A DNA stretch of 64,000 bases from CAWIMX01 sp963792785 (lineage in GTDB: Bacteria; Acidobacteriota; Vicinamibacteria; Vicinamibacterales; CAVVIG01), in NCBI GenBank assembly GCA_963792785.1, contig CAWBXO010000001.1, positions 1,054,001-1,118,000 on the forward strand, in the 5' to 3' direction. Below, piece after piece: positions 18,157-27,159 of the stretch. Every line of letters starts with the position of its first letter. The stretch's first letter is position 1. The position numbers and the translations under genes are program-made. Below the pieces are notes generated by a model. That model was not told where the DNA came from, ran no database searches, and was given only the letters and a program-made list of their open reading frames with translations.

Positions 18157-19398
18157 TCAGGGTGATTCCCGCAGGTCGCGCCTGAGCGCGGGCGTTCTCG
18201 CGGCGATCCAGCCGGTCACGGCGACGCAGGCCAGTCCCCCGCTGACCACCGAAAAAGGCGCGCCGAATCCGTGCGCCACGAGGCCCGCCTCGAGCTCGCC
18301 GAGTTGCGGGCCGCCCATGAAGAACACCATGTTCACGCCCGACATGCGCCCGAGCAGACGCTCGGGCGTCTCGAGCTGTCGGACGACGCTTCTGATCACG
18401 GTGCTGACGGTGTCGGTCGCGCCGGTGAGGGCGAGGCAGACGAACGTCAGCCAGAACATCCGCGACGCGCCGAACACCACCGTCGCCGCGCCGTGGCCCG
18501 CCACCGCCCACAGCAACGTCCGGCCGCGGCGCTGGATCCGCTCCGTGAGCGGCACCATGGCGACGCTCGCCAGCACGGACCCGACGGCCGGCGCCGCGTA
18601 GAGCCAGCCGAAGCCCGTCGGACCGACGTTCAGGATGTCCTGCGCGAAGATCGGCAGCAGCGCCGTGGCGGACGCGAAGAACGTCGCCACGAAATCCAGC
18701 AGCATCGTCGAGCGGATCAGCGACGAGCGGAACACGAACCGCACGCCCTCGAACGCCGACCGGAGCGAGGCCGGCTCGCGGGCGGCGCCGGCCGAGTCCG
18801 TGCCCTCGCGCACGTCGCGCATCATCAGCAGGGCGACGACGACGAAGCCGAACGAGACCGCGTTGGCGACATAGGCCCAGGCCACGCTGTAGGCGGCGAT
18901 CAGGAGGCCGCCGATCGACGGCCCGACAACCGACGCGAACTGCGCCATGATCGCGTTCAGGCTGATCGCGTTCGGCAGATGCTCGCGGGGGACGAGGGTC
19001 GGCAGGAGCGCCTGGCGCGCCGGCAGGTCGAACGCACTGACGGCCGCGCCGGTCGCGGCAAGCAGGTAGATCGGCCAGATCACGGACACGCCGCGGAACG
19101 CGACCACGGCGAGTCCGAGCGCGACGATGGCGCCGCTGGTCTGCGTGGCGATCATCAGCCGGCGGCGGTTCCAGGCGTCGGCCACGACGCCGCTGACGAG
19201 CGAGAACACCACGATCGGGACGACCTTCGAGAGGCCCACGAGGCCGAGCGCGATGGCGCGGTCGTCGGGCGCCGCCAGCAGGGACACGTGCCACAGCAGG
19301 GCCGCGTTCTGCATGAACGACCCGGTGAACGAGAGCAGTAGCCCGATCCAGATCAGCCGGAAGTTGCGCGACCGCAGGGCGACGAACGACGCGCGCAC
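18157..19398 (-). CDS. MFS transporter
   Basis: 413 residues from a GTG, with twelve hydrophobic segments. The loop 2-3 signature appears as VVADAWNRRRLMIATQ, and the central cytoplasmic loop is short. The layout matches the DHA3/EntS-like exporters (MFS_3). An efflux role is likely; the substrate is unknown. It is the last gene of a probable operon thrB-thrC-hypothetical-qor-MFS, 7 bases behind qor. Confidence 0.9.
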   Translation of the reverse strand: MRASFVALRSRNFRLIWIGLLLSFTGSFMQNAALLWHVSLLAAPDDRAIALGLVGLSKVVPIVVFSLVSGVVADAWNRRRLMIATQTSGAIVALGLAVVAFRGVSVIWPIYLLAATGAAVSAFDLPARQALLPTLVPREHLPNAISLNAIMAQFASVVGPSIGGLLIAAYSVAWAYVANAVSFGFVVVALLMMRDVREGTDSAGAAREPASLRSAFEGVRFVFRSSLIRSTMLLDFVATFFASATALLPIFAQDILNVGPTGFGWLYAAPAVGSVLASVAMVPLTERIQRRGRTLLWAVAGHGAATVVFGASRMFWLTFVCLALTGATDTVSTVIRSVVRQLETPERLLGRMSGVNMVFFMGGPQLGELEAGLVAHGFGAPFSVVSGGLACVAVTGWIAARTPALRRDLRESP

Positions 19399-19405
19399 GG
19401 GAACG

Positions 19406-20389
19406 TCAGACGACCAGGACGAGCTTCCCCACGTGCGCGCTCGAGTCGAGCAGCCGGTGGGCGGCGGCCGCTTCCCGCAGCGGAAAGGTGGCGTGAATCA
19501 AGGGCGCCACGGCCCCCGATTCGAGGAGGGGCCAGACCTGCTCGTGCACCCGGCGCGCGAGCGCGCCCTTCTCGGCCACGCTCCTCGGCCGCAGGGTCGA
19601 TCCCGTGAAGGTCAGCCGCTTCGTGAGGATGGGCCGCAGGTTGATCTCGGCGCGCGCGCCGGCCTGGGTGCCGATCTGCACGAGCCGGCCGTCCATGGCG
19701 AGCACCTCGAGGTTGCGCGCCACGTACTCGCCGCCGATGATGTCGAGCACGACGTTCACGCCGTGCCCCTCGGTGACGTCCTGGAGCACGGAGACGAAGT
19801 CCGCCGTGCGGTAATTGATCGCCCGCTCGGCCCCGAGCCGCACGCACGCGGCGCACTTCTCGTCCGATCCGGCCGTCGCGAACACGCGCGACCCGCGCGC
19901 GTGCGCCAACTGGATCGCCGTCGTGCCGATCCCGCTCGTGCCGCCGTGGACGAGCAGCGACTCCCCCACCGCCAGCCGGCCGCGGTCGAACACGTTGGTC
20001 CACACGGTGAAGAAGGTCTCCGGCACGGCCGCCGCGGCGGTCATCGTGAGCTTCCGTGGGACCGGGAGGCACTGCGGCGCCGGCGCCACCGCGTATTCGG
20101 CGTAGCCGCCTCCGCTGAGAAGGGCGCAGACGGCGTCGCCGACGGACCAGCCGCCCACGCCGGGGCCGATCGCGTCGATCGTGCCCGCGACCTCGAGCCC
20201 CGGGATGTCGGACGCGCCGGGCGGCGGCGGGTACTTTCCCTGCCGCTGCATGGCGTCCGGCCGGTTCACACCAGCCGCCGCCACTTTGATGCGGACCTCG
20301 CCCTCGGCCGGCTCCGGCACCGGCCGCTTCGACGGGACGAGCACGTCGGGGCCGCCCGGCTCCTTGATCTCGATCGCGATCATCATCAC
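19406..20389 (-). CDS. NAD(P)H:quinone oxidoreductase, zinc-independent MDR family (PIG3-like)
   Basis: 327 residues. N-terminal GroES-like domain (PEPAEGEVRIKVAAAGVNRPDAMQ, IPGLEVAGTI) and a Rossmann domain with HGGTSGIGTTAIQLA. The catalytic zinc Cys/His of alcohol dehydrogenases are absent, and the motif NRPD with GKYPPPPG is that of the PIG3/QOR subgroup. It should reduce quinones or enones with NADPH in the cytoplasm. It starts 4 bases after the preceding small gene, with AAGGA in the leader. Confidence 0.92.
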   Translation of the reverse strand: MMMIAIEIKEPGGPDVLVPSKRPVPEPAEGEVRIKVAAAGVNRPDAMQRQGKYPPPPGASDIPGLEVAGTIDAIGPGVGGWSVGDAVCALLSGGGYAEYAVAPAPQCLPVPRKLTMTAAAAVPETFFTVWTNVFDRGRLAVGESLLVHGGTSGIGTTAIQLAHARGSRVFATAGSDEKCAACVRLGAERAINYRTADFVSVLQDVTEGHGVNVVLDIIGGEYVARNLEVLAMDGRLVQIGTQAGARAEINLRPILTKRLTFTGSTLRPRSVAEKGALARRVHEQVWPLLESGAVAPLIHATFPLREAAAAHRLLDSSAHVGKLVLVV

Positions 20390-20393
20390 GGTG

Positions 20394-20717
20394 TCACGTC
20401 CTTCTCAATCCTATCCCGCAGCGTCCGCGTCGAACGCGGCGGCGGTCGTCGCGCGGCTCCAGCCACTCCCACGGCCGCAGCGAGGTCAGCGGATACTTCT
20501 TCCGGAGCTGGACGACGCGATCCGCGTACTCGCGCTTCGGGAACTCCTTCCGCAGCAGCCGCTCGCGCAGGCGCCGGATCTCGACGCGGTAGAGATCGCG
20601 GATGAACTCGTGCACGAGTTCCGGCCGCGTCTGCGGCGTGGGCTTCACGCCGAGGCGCAGCAATTCGTCGAGGACGTCCTGGCGGTAGTGGTACGGCGGC
20701 GGGCCGGAGTCAGGCAC
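20394..20717 (-). CDS. Small basic hypothetical protein
   Basis: 107 residues. Its start overlaps the 3' end of thrC by 8 bases. The middle part (LRLGVKPTPQTRPELVHEFIRDLYRVEIRRLRERLL) is a strong amphipathic helical region. The family is not recognised. Tight coupling to thrC indicates co-transcription rather than a known role in threonine synthesis. Confidence 0.65.
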   Translation of the reverse strand: MPDSGPPPYHYRQDVLDELLRLGVKPTPQTRPELVHEFIRDLYRVEIRRLRERLLRKEFPKREYADRVVQLRKKYPLTSLRPWEWLEPRDDRRRVRRGRCGIGLRRT

Positions 20718-22044
20718 TGATGACGCCCTTGACGGCCTCGAGCGAGGCCGCCAGCGGCATCACGGGCCGCCCGGCGGCAATCGCGTCGGCCAGTGCCTTC
20801 GGCTTTTCCACGGGCTCCCCGATGATCGGCTCGACAATCTCGCCGAACTTCGCCGGATGCGCCGTGGCTAGAAAAATCCCCACCTGACCCGCCTTCGCCC
20901 GCATGGCCTCTCCTCGGGCTCCGGCGAGGCAAGCCTTCACTCCGAGGTACCCAATCGCGCCGTGCGGGTCGAGCAGGTAGCCCCGCTCCTCCCACACACG
21001 GCGGATCGTCTTCTTCACCTCGCCGTCGCTGTGGCGGCTCCCGACCACGTCCGCGCGCATGGCGTCGACGCTCCGGCCGTAGAGCCACAGCATGCGCTCG
21101 AAATTACTCGGGTTGCCGACGTCCATCGCGTTGGCGATTGTGGGGACCGACGGACGCGCCTCGAACAGGCCCGTCGCCAGGTATTCCGGCACGACGTCGT
21201 TGACGTTGGTCGCCGCGACGAAACGCGCGATGGGCAGGCCCAGGCGCTTCGCCATCAGGCCGGCGGTGAGGTTGCCGAAGTTGCCGCTCGGCGTGGCGAC
21301 GATCGGCGGGCCGGCGTCCGGGTGCCGCCGCCACAGGTCGGCCACGGCCTGGAAGTAGTAGACCATCTGCGGCAGCAGCCGGCCGATGTTGATCGAGTTG
21401 GCCGAGGTGAGCCGCACGCGCCGCAGGTAATCCTCGTCGGTGAACGCGTCCTTCACGAGCTGCTGGCAGTCGTCGAAGCTCCCGGAGACGGCGTACGCGC
21501 GGACGTTCGATCCCTCGACGCCGTTGAACATCGTGAGCTGCGCTTCCTGCGTCGGGCTCACCCGGCCCTCCGGGTACAGCACGACCACGCGCATGTGCGG
21601 CACCTGGTAGAACGCATGCGCGACGGCGCCGCCCGTATCCCCCGAGGTCGCCACGAGCACCGTTGTCGGATCGCCGCCGTCGTGCAGCGCGGCCATCAGG
21701 CGCGCCATCACACGCGCGCCGACATCCTTGAACGCGAGCGTCGGGCCGTGGAACAGCTCGAGCGCGTAGACGCCGGGCTCGACCTCGACGAGGGGAATCG
21801 GAAAGTTCAGCGCCTCGACGACGAGGGCCTCGAAAGTGGCGGCGTCGAGATCGCGGGTGAACGGCCGCAGCACGCGGAACCCGATCTCGGTGAGCGTGCG
21901 CCGTGGCAGGCGGGCGATCTCGTCGGGCGTCCAGGGATCGAGGGCCTCGGGGACGTAGAGGCCGCCGTCGGGCGCGAGGCCGTCGAACAGCGCGAATTCC
22001 AGGCTGGCGGCCGGCGCGCGGCCGCGGGTGGTTATGAAGCGCAT
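20710..22044 (-). CDS. thrC: Threonine synthase
   Basis: 444 residues. Converts O-phosphohomoserine to threonine with PLP. The PLP-lysine segment LFHGPTLAFKDVG, the phosphate loop ATSGDTGGAVAHAF and TPSGNFGNLTAG are all present, and the N-terminal YVPEAL block is typical of the long (ThrC type 2, E. coli-like) class. The ATG at 22044 overlaps the 3' end of thrB by 13 bases; the upstream extension in this frame is a shadow inside thrB. Confidence 0.96.
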   Translation of the reverse strand: MRFITTRGRAPAASLEFALFDGLAPDGGLYVPEALDPWTPDEIARLPRRTLTEIGFRVLRPFTRDLDAATFEALVVEALNFPIPLVEVEPGVYALELFHGPTLAFKDVGARVMARLMAALHDGGDPTTVLVATSGDTGGAVAHAFYQVPHMRVVVLYPEGRVSPTQEAQLTMFNGVEGSNVRAYAVSGSFDDCQQLVKDAFTDEDYLRRVRLTSANSINIGRLLPQMVYYFQAVADLWRRHPDAGPPIVATPSGNFGNLTAGLMAKRLGLPIARFVAATNVNDVVPEYLATGLFEARPSVPTIANAMDVGNPSNFERMLWLYGRSVDAMRADVVGSRHSDGEVKKTIRRVWEERGYLLDPHGAIGYLGVKACLAGARGEAMRAKAGQVGIFLATAHPAKFGEIVEPIIGEPVEKPKALADAIAAGRPVMPLAASLEAVKGVISA

Positions 22045-22973
22045 GTGGCCACGACGTGCGCGCCCCGCTCGGCGATCGGCGACACGTAAGTCTGGTGGCT
22101 GACGCCCATGTGCACGTCGACGGCGCCTTCCATGGCCTCGGCCACGCGCGCCGCCGAGGCGCGATCGCGGCAGAGCGCGAAGAGCGACGGTCCGGAGCCC
22201 GAGAGGCCGGCGCCGATGGCGCCGGCGTCGCGCGCGGCCCGCTTGATCGCCTCGAGGCCGGGCACGAGCGGCGCCCGGCGCGGCTCGGCGATCGCGTCCT
22301 CGATGGCGCGCCCGAGCAGGGCGAAATCCGACCGGTGCAGGGCGTCGACGAACGCGCCGAGGTTGGCCCACTGGCGGACGGCGTCCTTGAGCGGCACGGT
22401 GTCGCCGAGGAGGGCGCGCGCCTTCGCCGTCTCGATCTCGAGATCCGGGTGCACGACGACGGCCGTGAGACCCGCCGGCACGGGCAGCCGCACGACATCG
22501 GGCGGGTTGGTGCTGCGAACGAGAACGAACCCCCCGCAGATCGCGGGGGCGATGTTGTCGCCGTGGGCCGAGCCGGCGCCGAGCGCTTCGCCTCTGAGCG
22601 CGCAGGCGACGAGCGTGTCGAGCGACGCGCCGCCGCCGCAGAGCGCGTTGACGGCGGCGACGGCCGCGGCCGCGCTGGCGGCGCTGCCGCCCAGGCCGCT
22701 GGCGAGCGGGAGGCCCTTGCGGATCCGCAGGCGCACGCCGCGCGACTCGCCGAGCGCCTCGAGCAGCGCCGCGGCGGCGACGCTCGCGGTGTTCTTCGAG
22801 GCCTCGCGCGGCAGGCGGCCGGCGTCGCCCTGGATGTCGTCGATCGTGACGCCGGCGGGGCCGAAGGCCGCGGTCACCTCGTCGCCCGGCGTCTCGAGGG
22901 CGAAGCCGAGGACGTCGAAGCCGCAGCCGACATTCGACACAGTCGCCGGCGCGAACGCCGTCACTTCGGTCAT
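22032..22973 (-). CDS. thrB: Homoserine kinase
   Basis: 313 residues, GHMP kinase family. It phosphorylates homoserine with ATP for ThrC. The motifs are the N-terminal FAPATVSNVGCGFDVLG, the ATP loop PLASGLGGSAASAAAAV, and a C-terminal GAGLSGSGPSLFAL. It is the first gene of the thrBC operon. TAAGAT lies 9 nt upstream of the ATG. No hom (homoserine dehydrogenase) gene lies in the window. Confidence 0.96.
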   Translation of the reverse strand: MTEVTAFAPATVSNVGCGFDVLGFALETPGDEVTAAFGPAGVTIDDIQGDAGRLPREASKNTASVAAAALLEALGESRGVRLRIRKGLPLASGLGGSAASAAAAVAAVNALCGGGASLDTLVACALRGEALGAGSAHGDNIAPAICGGFVLVRSTNPPDVVRLPVPAGLTAVVVHPDLEIETAKARALLGDTVPLKDAVRQWANLGAFVDALHRSDFALLGRAIEDAIAEPRRAPLVPGLEAIKRAARDAGAIGAGLSGSGPSLFALCRDRASAARVAEAMEGAVDVHMGVSHQTYVSPIAERGAHVVATCAS

Positions 22974-22997
22974 CGGGTGATCATCTTACCCGGAAGA

Positions 22998-23211
22998 ACC
23001 ACAGAGGCACAGAGGCACGGAGGGCGCGGCACTCGACGCGGCCGGCGCGCAAAGCGCGCCGCGCGTGGGAACAGGACAGGCGGAGGCTACAAGACCGGGT
23101 GGGCGAATCGGTCTTGAGCCTCCACCTGTCCTGTTCACACGGCCGCCTCTGGCGGCCCGCGTCGAGGGCCGGCTGACGTCTCGACGTCTCTGTGTCTCCG
23201 AGTCTCTGTGG
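22998..23211. repeat. Nested palindromic element (three stems, about 215 bp)
   Basis: Three nested inverted repeats share one axis. Outer: 22998-23023 with 23185-23211 (ACAGAGGCAC words, imperfect). Middle: 23032-23041 with 23157-23166 (perfect 10 bp). Inner: 23069-23097 with 23109-23136 (about 28 bp, one mismatch and one bulge, 11-base loop). Small extra hairpins lie at about 23043-23059 and 23141-23157. It lies between thrB and the SDR gene, touching neither reading frame. Confidence 0.85.
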
Positions 23212-23216
23212 CGGAT

Positions 23217-24236
23217 TCAGCGCGCGTAGCGCTCGCGGATCGTGGGGATCAGGTACTCGCGGAACGCGTGATCGAAATCGTAGCGCGGGGCGAAGCCCCA
23301 GTCGGCCCGGGCGGCCGTGTCGTCGACCTCGGCCGGCCACGAGTCCACGATGCGCTGGCGTTTCGCGTCCACGTCGAACGTGATGGCGGCGCCGGGAAAC
23401 GCGCGCGTGGCGACGTCGCGGATCGCCTCCGCCGTCGCGCTGAATCCGCCCGCGTTGTACGCGGTGCGCGTGAGGCGCTCGCGGGGCGCCCGCGAGAGGG
23501 CGATCAGCGCGGCCACGGCGTCGGGCATCGCGAGGAACGGGATGCGCGTGTCGGGCCGGACGAAGCAGGCGTACGGCTCGCCGCGGGCGGCCGCGTGGAC
23601 CATCTCCGGCGCGTAGTCCGACGTGCCGCCGGCCGGCAGCGTCGTGGCCGAGATCAACCCGGGAAAGCGGATCGCGCGGAAGTCGACGCGCGGCGTGAAC
23701 GCCTCGGCGGCCGAGAGCTGCTTGTAGTGGTGCGCGTAGTAGCGCCCGAGCTGCTCGCACGCCCGCTTGTTGCACCCGTACATCGTCACCGGCTCCAGCC
23801 ACTGGTCCTCGCGCACCCGGCCCGCCGCCGCCTTCTCCTTCGCGCCGGGCAGGCCGTAGGCGGCGATCGACGAGGGGTACACGAACACGACGGGACGGCC
23901 GTGCGACTCCCCTTCCTTCTGCGCGAACTCGAGCAGCTGGAGCGTGCCCTCGACGTTGACGCGGTGCGCGGTGAGCGGCGCGAACTCGGAGCGCGTGGAC
24001 AGCAGCGCCGCCAGATGGAACACGAGGTCGATCTCGAACTCCGCCAGGATCCGCTCGAGCAGGATCGGGTCGGTGATCGAGCCGGTGAACTCGCGGGCGA
24101 CGAGGGGCGCGAGGGCCGGATCGAGCGGGCTCAGATCGAGCGTGACGATGAGCGCGCCCGAGGCCGCCAGCGACGCGACGAGCCCGTGGCCGATCTCGCC
24201 CCCCGCGCCGGTAATCAAGGTGACGGGCTTGCGCAT
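23217..24236 (-). CDS. NAD-dependent epimerase/dehydratase-type SDR, probable L-threonine 3-dehydrogenase
   Basis: 339 residues, extended SDR. The N-terminal glycine motif is TGAGGEIGHGL; the catalytic Ser-Tyr-Lys set is in YPSSIAAYG and MYGCNK. Several blocks match what I know of the SDR-type threonine dehydrogenases of Thermoplasma and Flavobacterium: RFPGLIS, GGTSDYAPEM, the late SWPAEVDDTAARADWGF and the final YDFDHAFREYL. It would oxidise L-threonine to 2-amino-3-ketobutyrate. Position beside thrBC supports a threonine role but could be chance. A generic UDP-sugar epimerase is the alternative. Confidence 0.78.
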   Translation of the reverse strand: MRKPVTLITGAGGEIGHGLVASLAASGALIVTLDLSPLDPALAPLVAREFTGSITDPILLERILAEFEIDLVFHLAALLSTRSEFAPLTAHRVNVEGTLQLLEFAQKEGESHGRPVVFVYPSSIAAYGLPGAKEKAAAGRVREDQWLEPVTMYGCNKRACEQLGRYYAHHYKQLSAAEAFTPRVDFRAIRFPGLISATTLPAGGTSDYAPEMVHAAARGEPYACFVRPDTRIPFLAMPDAVAALIALSRAPRERLTRTAYNAGGFSATAEAIRDVATRAFPGAAITFDVDAKRQRIVDSWPAEVDDTAARADWGFAPRYDFDHAFREYLIPTIRERYAR

Positions 24237-24262
24237 CGCCCTCTAGAATGCCACACCTGACG

Positions 24263-24268
24263 TATCCT
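24263..24268 (+). promoter_or_regulatory. Possible -10 element close to a start codon
   Basis: TATCCT ends 8 nt before the histidine kinase ATG at 24277. It is weaker than the other examples. Confidence 0.35.
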
Positions 24269-24276
24269 GTTGGGCG

Positions 24277-26151
24277 ATGCGTCCGCCAGACGCCGCGTCC
24301 TCGGATCTCTTCCGCGTCCTCGTCGAGAATAGCGCCGACGGCATCGCCCTGCTGGACGAGCAGGGCCGGCTGCTGTTCGCCAGCGCGTCGGCGGTGCGCA
24401 TGCTCGCGCATCCTCTCGAGGAGCGCCTCGGCCGCACGCCGTTCGACATGGCGCACGCCGACGATCTGCCGCGCGTGCGCGCGACCTTCGCCGCCTGCCT
24501 CGCGCACCCGGGCGAGCCGATCGCCGCCGAGTTCCGCGTCCGCCACCACGACGGCTCGTGGCACACCGTCGAGGTGGTCGTGGTGAACCGCCTGGACGAG
24601 CCGGTCGTCGGCGCGATCGTCGTCAACTTTCGCGATATCACGGAACGCAGACACTCCGAGCGCGCCCTCGAGGCCAGCCAGGACCGGCTGCGCCGGCTCG
24701 TGGAACGCGCGCAGGACATCATCTACCACTGCGACCTCTCGGGCCGTTTCACGTACGCCAACCCGACGGCCAGCCGCGTGACGGGCTACGGCCAGGACGA
24801 GCTGATCGGCCGGCACTTCCTGACGCTCATCCGGCCCGACTACCAGGAGCGGGCGGTCGCGCTCTACGCGGAGCAGCTGGAGCGGCACACGCCGAACACG
24901 TACTTCGAGTTTCCGGCGGTGACCAAAGACGGCGCGATCGTCTGGCTCGGCCAGCACGTACAGCTCGTGCTCGACGGCGACACGATCACGGGCGTGCAGG
25001 CGATCGCGCGCGACATCACGCGCCAGCGGGACGCGGAGGAGCGGCTGCGCCAGTCCGAGGCGCGCTATCGCTCGCTCATTCACAGCGCGGCCTACGGCAT
25101 CTACCGGTCCACGCGCGAGGGCCGGATCCTCGACGCCAACCCGGCGCTCGCCCACATGCTCGGCTACGACACGCCCGAGGAGCTCAAGGCGCTGAACATG
25201 GCGGACCTCTACCAGCGGCCGGAGGACCGCGCCGAGCACCTCGCGCAGTACGCGAAGGCACAGCAGCCCACCCACTCCGTCTACGCGCGCTGGAAGCGCA
25301 AGGACGGCGTCCCGATCGTCGTGCACCTGACGGCAGGTTTCGTGCGGTTCGAGGACGAGGGCCTGAGCTGCTTCGAGGGCATGGCCGAAGACGTGACCGA
25401 GCGGCACGCGCTCGAGCAGCAGCTGCGCCGGGCCCAGAAGATGGAGGCCATCGGCCTGCTCGCCCGCGGCGTGGCGCACGACTTCAACAACGTGCTGGCC
25501 GCGATCGTCGGCTCCGCGGACCTGCTGTCGGCGCGGCTGCCGGCGGGGCATCCGGCGCAGACCGAGGCCGCCGAGATCGTCAAGGCCGCCGAGCGCGGCG
25601 CCACCTTCACGCGGCGGCTGCTCGCGTTCAGCGGCCGGCCGACGCACGAGCCGCGCGTGCTCGACGCGCACGAGATCGTGGCCGGCATGGAGTCGGTCCT
25701 CCGCCGGCTGACGAGCGACGGAATCGACCTCCGCCTCCACACGCCGGGGCCTGCGCCCCTCGTCCGGGTCGACTCCGGCGAGCTGGAGCAGGTCCTTCTG
25801 AACCTCGTGGTGAACGCCCGTGATGCCATGCCGACAGGCGGCGCGATCGACATCACCGTCGAGGGCGTGACCGTCGACGAACGGGCCGCGCGCCGCCATC
25901 CCGACCTGCCCGCGGGCCCGTACGTGCGCCTATCAGTGCACGACACCGGCATCGGCATCGCCCCGGACGTGCAGCCCCACCTCTTCGAGCCGTTCTTCAC
26001 GACGAAGGGTCCGGCCAAGGGCACAGGCCTCGGCCTGTCGATCGTTTACAGCATCGTCAAGGAAGCCGGTGGGACGGTGACCGCAGAGTCGGCGCCCGAG
26101 CGGGGCACGACGTTCGACGTCCTGCTGCCGCTGGCCGTACGCCCGGACTAG
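24277..26151 (+). CDS. PAS-domain sensor histidine kinase
   Basis: 624 residues, no membrane segment, so a cytoplasmic sensor. Three PAS domains follow each other (about residues 10-125, 135-255, 265-385), each ending in the linker motif D(I/V)TERR/TRQR/TERH. The phosphoacceptor helix carries His401 in GVAHDFNNVLAAI, the HisKA variant common in hybrid kinases. The ATPase domain has VNARDAMP (N box), DTGIGI (G1), FEPFFTTK (F box) and GTGLGLS (G2). It lacks a receiver domain, and no response-regulator gene is adjacent, so it is an orphan kinase. Confidence 0.94.
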   Translation: MRPPDAASSDLFRVLVENSADGIALLDEQGRLLFASASAVRMLAHPLEERLGRTPFDMAHADDLPRVRATFAACLAHPGEPIAAEFRVRHHDGSWHTVEVVVVNRLDEPVVGAIVVNFRDITERRHSERALEASQDRLRRLVERAQDIIYHCDLSGRFTYANPTASRVTGYGQDELIGRHFLTLIRPDYQERAVALYAEQLERHTPNTYFEFPAVTKDGAIVWLGQHVQLVLDGDTITGVQAIARDITRQRDAEERLRQSEARYRSLIHSAAYGIYRSTREGRILDANPALAHMLGYDTPEELKALNMADLYQRPEDRAEHLAQYAKAQQPTHSVYARWKRKDGVPIVVHLTAGFVRFEDEGLSCFEGMAEDVTERHALEQQLRRAQKMEAIGLLARGVAHDFNNVLAAIVGSADLLSARLPAGHPAQTEAAEIVKAAERGATFTRRLLAFSGRPTHEPRVLDAHEIVAGMESVLRRLTSDGIDLRLHTPGPAPLVRVDSGELEQVLLNLVVNARDAMPTGGAIDITVEGVTVDERAARRHPDLPAGPYVRLSVHDTGIGIAPDVQPHLFEPFFTTKGPAKGTGLGLSIVYSIVKEAGGTVTAESAPERGTTFDVLLPLAVRPD

Positions 26152-26238
26152 TGGGGCAACGCGGCGATTTGGAGCCGGGCGGCGGCGGAGGCGGGCTTGA
26201 GATCCGCCTTGGGTGCAAACCTTGCATCCGTCAGGGCA

Positions 26239-27066
26239 ATGGATCAGATCGAGGGCACCCCGGGGCAGGACACCGGTGATGCCGCCAAGCCCGCCGCGAC
26301 TATCCTGCGTCAGGAGATCTCAAGCGGCACGGCCCAGCTCGAGCGCCCAGCCACCGGCCTCCTGCTGTCGTCGCTCTCGGCCGGCCTCGATCTCGGGTTC
26401 GGTCCGGCGATCATGGCGACGATGCGCGGCGCGGCCGCAGGCAATGGGCTCACCCTGCGGCTCGCCCTGGCATTCGGCTACTCGATCGGCTTCGTCATTG
26501 TCGTGCTCGGGCGATCCGAGCTCTTCACCGAGCACACGACACTAGCCGTCCTGCCTCTCCTCTCGCATCAGACGACGCTGCGGAAGGTGGCGCGTCTCTG
26601 GTCGATTGTCTATGTCGGCAACCTTGCCGGCGGCGTGCTGTTCGCCGCGCTCGTCGGATCGGTGGGCCGACACCTGAACCTGTTCACGGCGGCGAATCTC
26701 GACACGATTGCGCTGACGCTGACGGCGGCCGGCCCCTGGACGATGTTCGAGAGCGCCATCGTGGCGGGCTGGATGATGGGCCTCGTCTCCTGGCTCGTCA
26801 CCGCGGCTCGGGACACCATGAGCCAAATCATCCTGATCGTCCTTCTCACGGGTGCCATCGCGTTCCTCCGGCTCCACCACTGCATCGCCGGCTCCATCGA
26901 GGTCGTCCTGTCGGTCTTCTATGGCTCGACGACGGCCGCCTCGGCGCTTCGCTTTCTGATCGTTGCCACGCTGGGCAACGTCGTCGGCGGCACCATCTTC
27001 GTGGCGCTGATCAAATACGGCCACGTCCGCTTCCCCGGCCCCCGCCCGTCGGAACACCACAGCTGA
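26239..27066 (+). CDS. Formate/nitrite transporter family protein (YfdC-like)
   Basis: 276 residues from the ATG at 26239; an in-frame TTG at 26197 would add 14 residues. An N-terminal hydrophilic region of about 45 residues is followed by six hydrophobic segments. ELFTEHTTLAVLP and a helix with GNLAGGV match the YfdC branch of the FNT channels, as does the C-terminal LGNVVGGTIFVAL. FNT proteins carry small anions such as formate, nitrite or hydrosulfide; YfdC itself is uncharacterised. First of three small transport-related genes in this stretch. Confidence 0.87.
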   Translation: MDQIEGTPGQDTGDAAKPAATILRQEISSGTAQLERPATGLLLSSLSAGLDLGFGPAIMATMRGAAAGNGLTLRLALAFGYSIGFVIVVLGRSELFTEHTTLAVLPLLSHQTTLRKVARLWSIVYVGNLAGGVLFAALVGSVGRHLNLFTAANLDTIALTLTAAGPWTMFESAIVAGWMMGLVSWLVTAARDTMSQIILIVLLTGAIAFLRLHHCIAGSIEVVLSVFYGSTTAASALRFLIVATLGNVVGGTIFVALIKYGHVRFPGPRPSEHHS

Positions 27067-27147
27067 TGCCGTCGACGAAGCGCGGAAGAGCTCGTGACCT
27101 CACAGATGGGCTCGAAGCCAGGCACGGCGGTTGCTTCCTCCAGGAGC

Positions 27148-27156
27148 GGAGGTGAT
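27148..27156 (+). promoter_or_regulatory. Near-consensus Shine-Dalgarno sequence
   Basis: GGAGGTGAT matches the anti-SD of 16S rRNA over nine bases and lies 7 nt (from GGAGG) before the ATG at 27160. It fixes that start over in-frame codons at 27094 and 27106. It differs from the leaderless style of most neighbours. Confidence 0.75.
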
Positions 27157-27159
27157 GGA

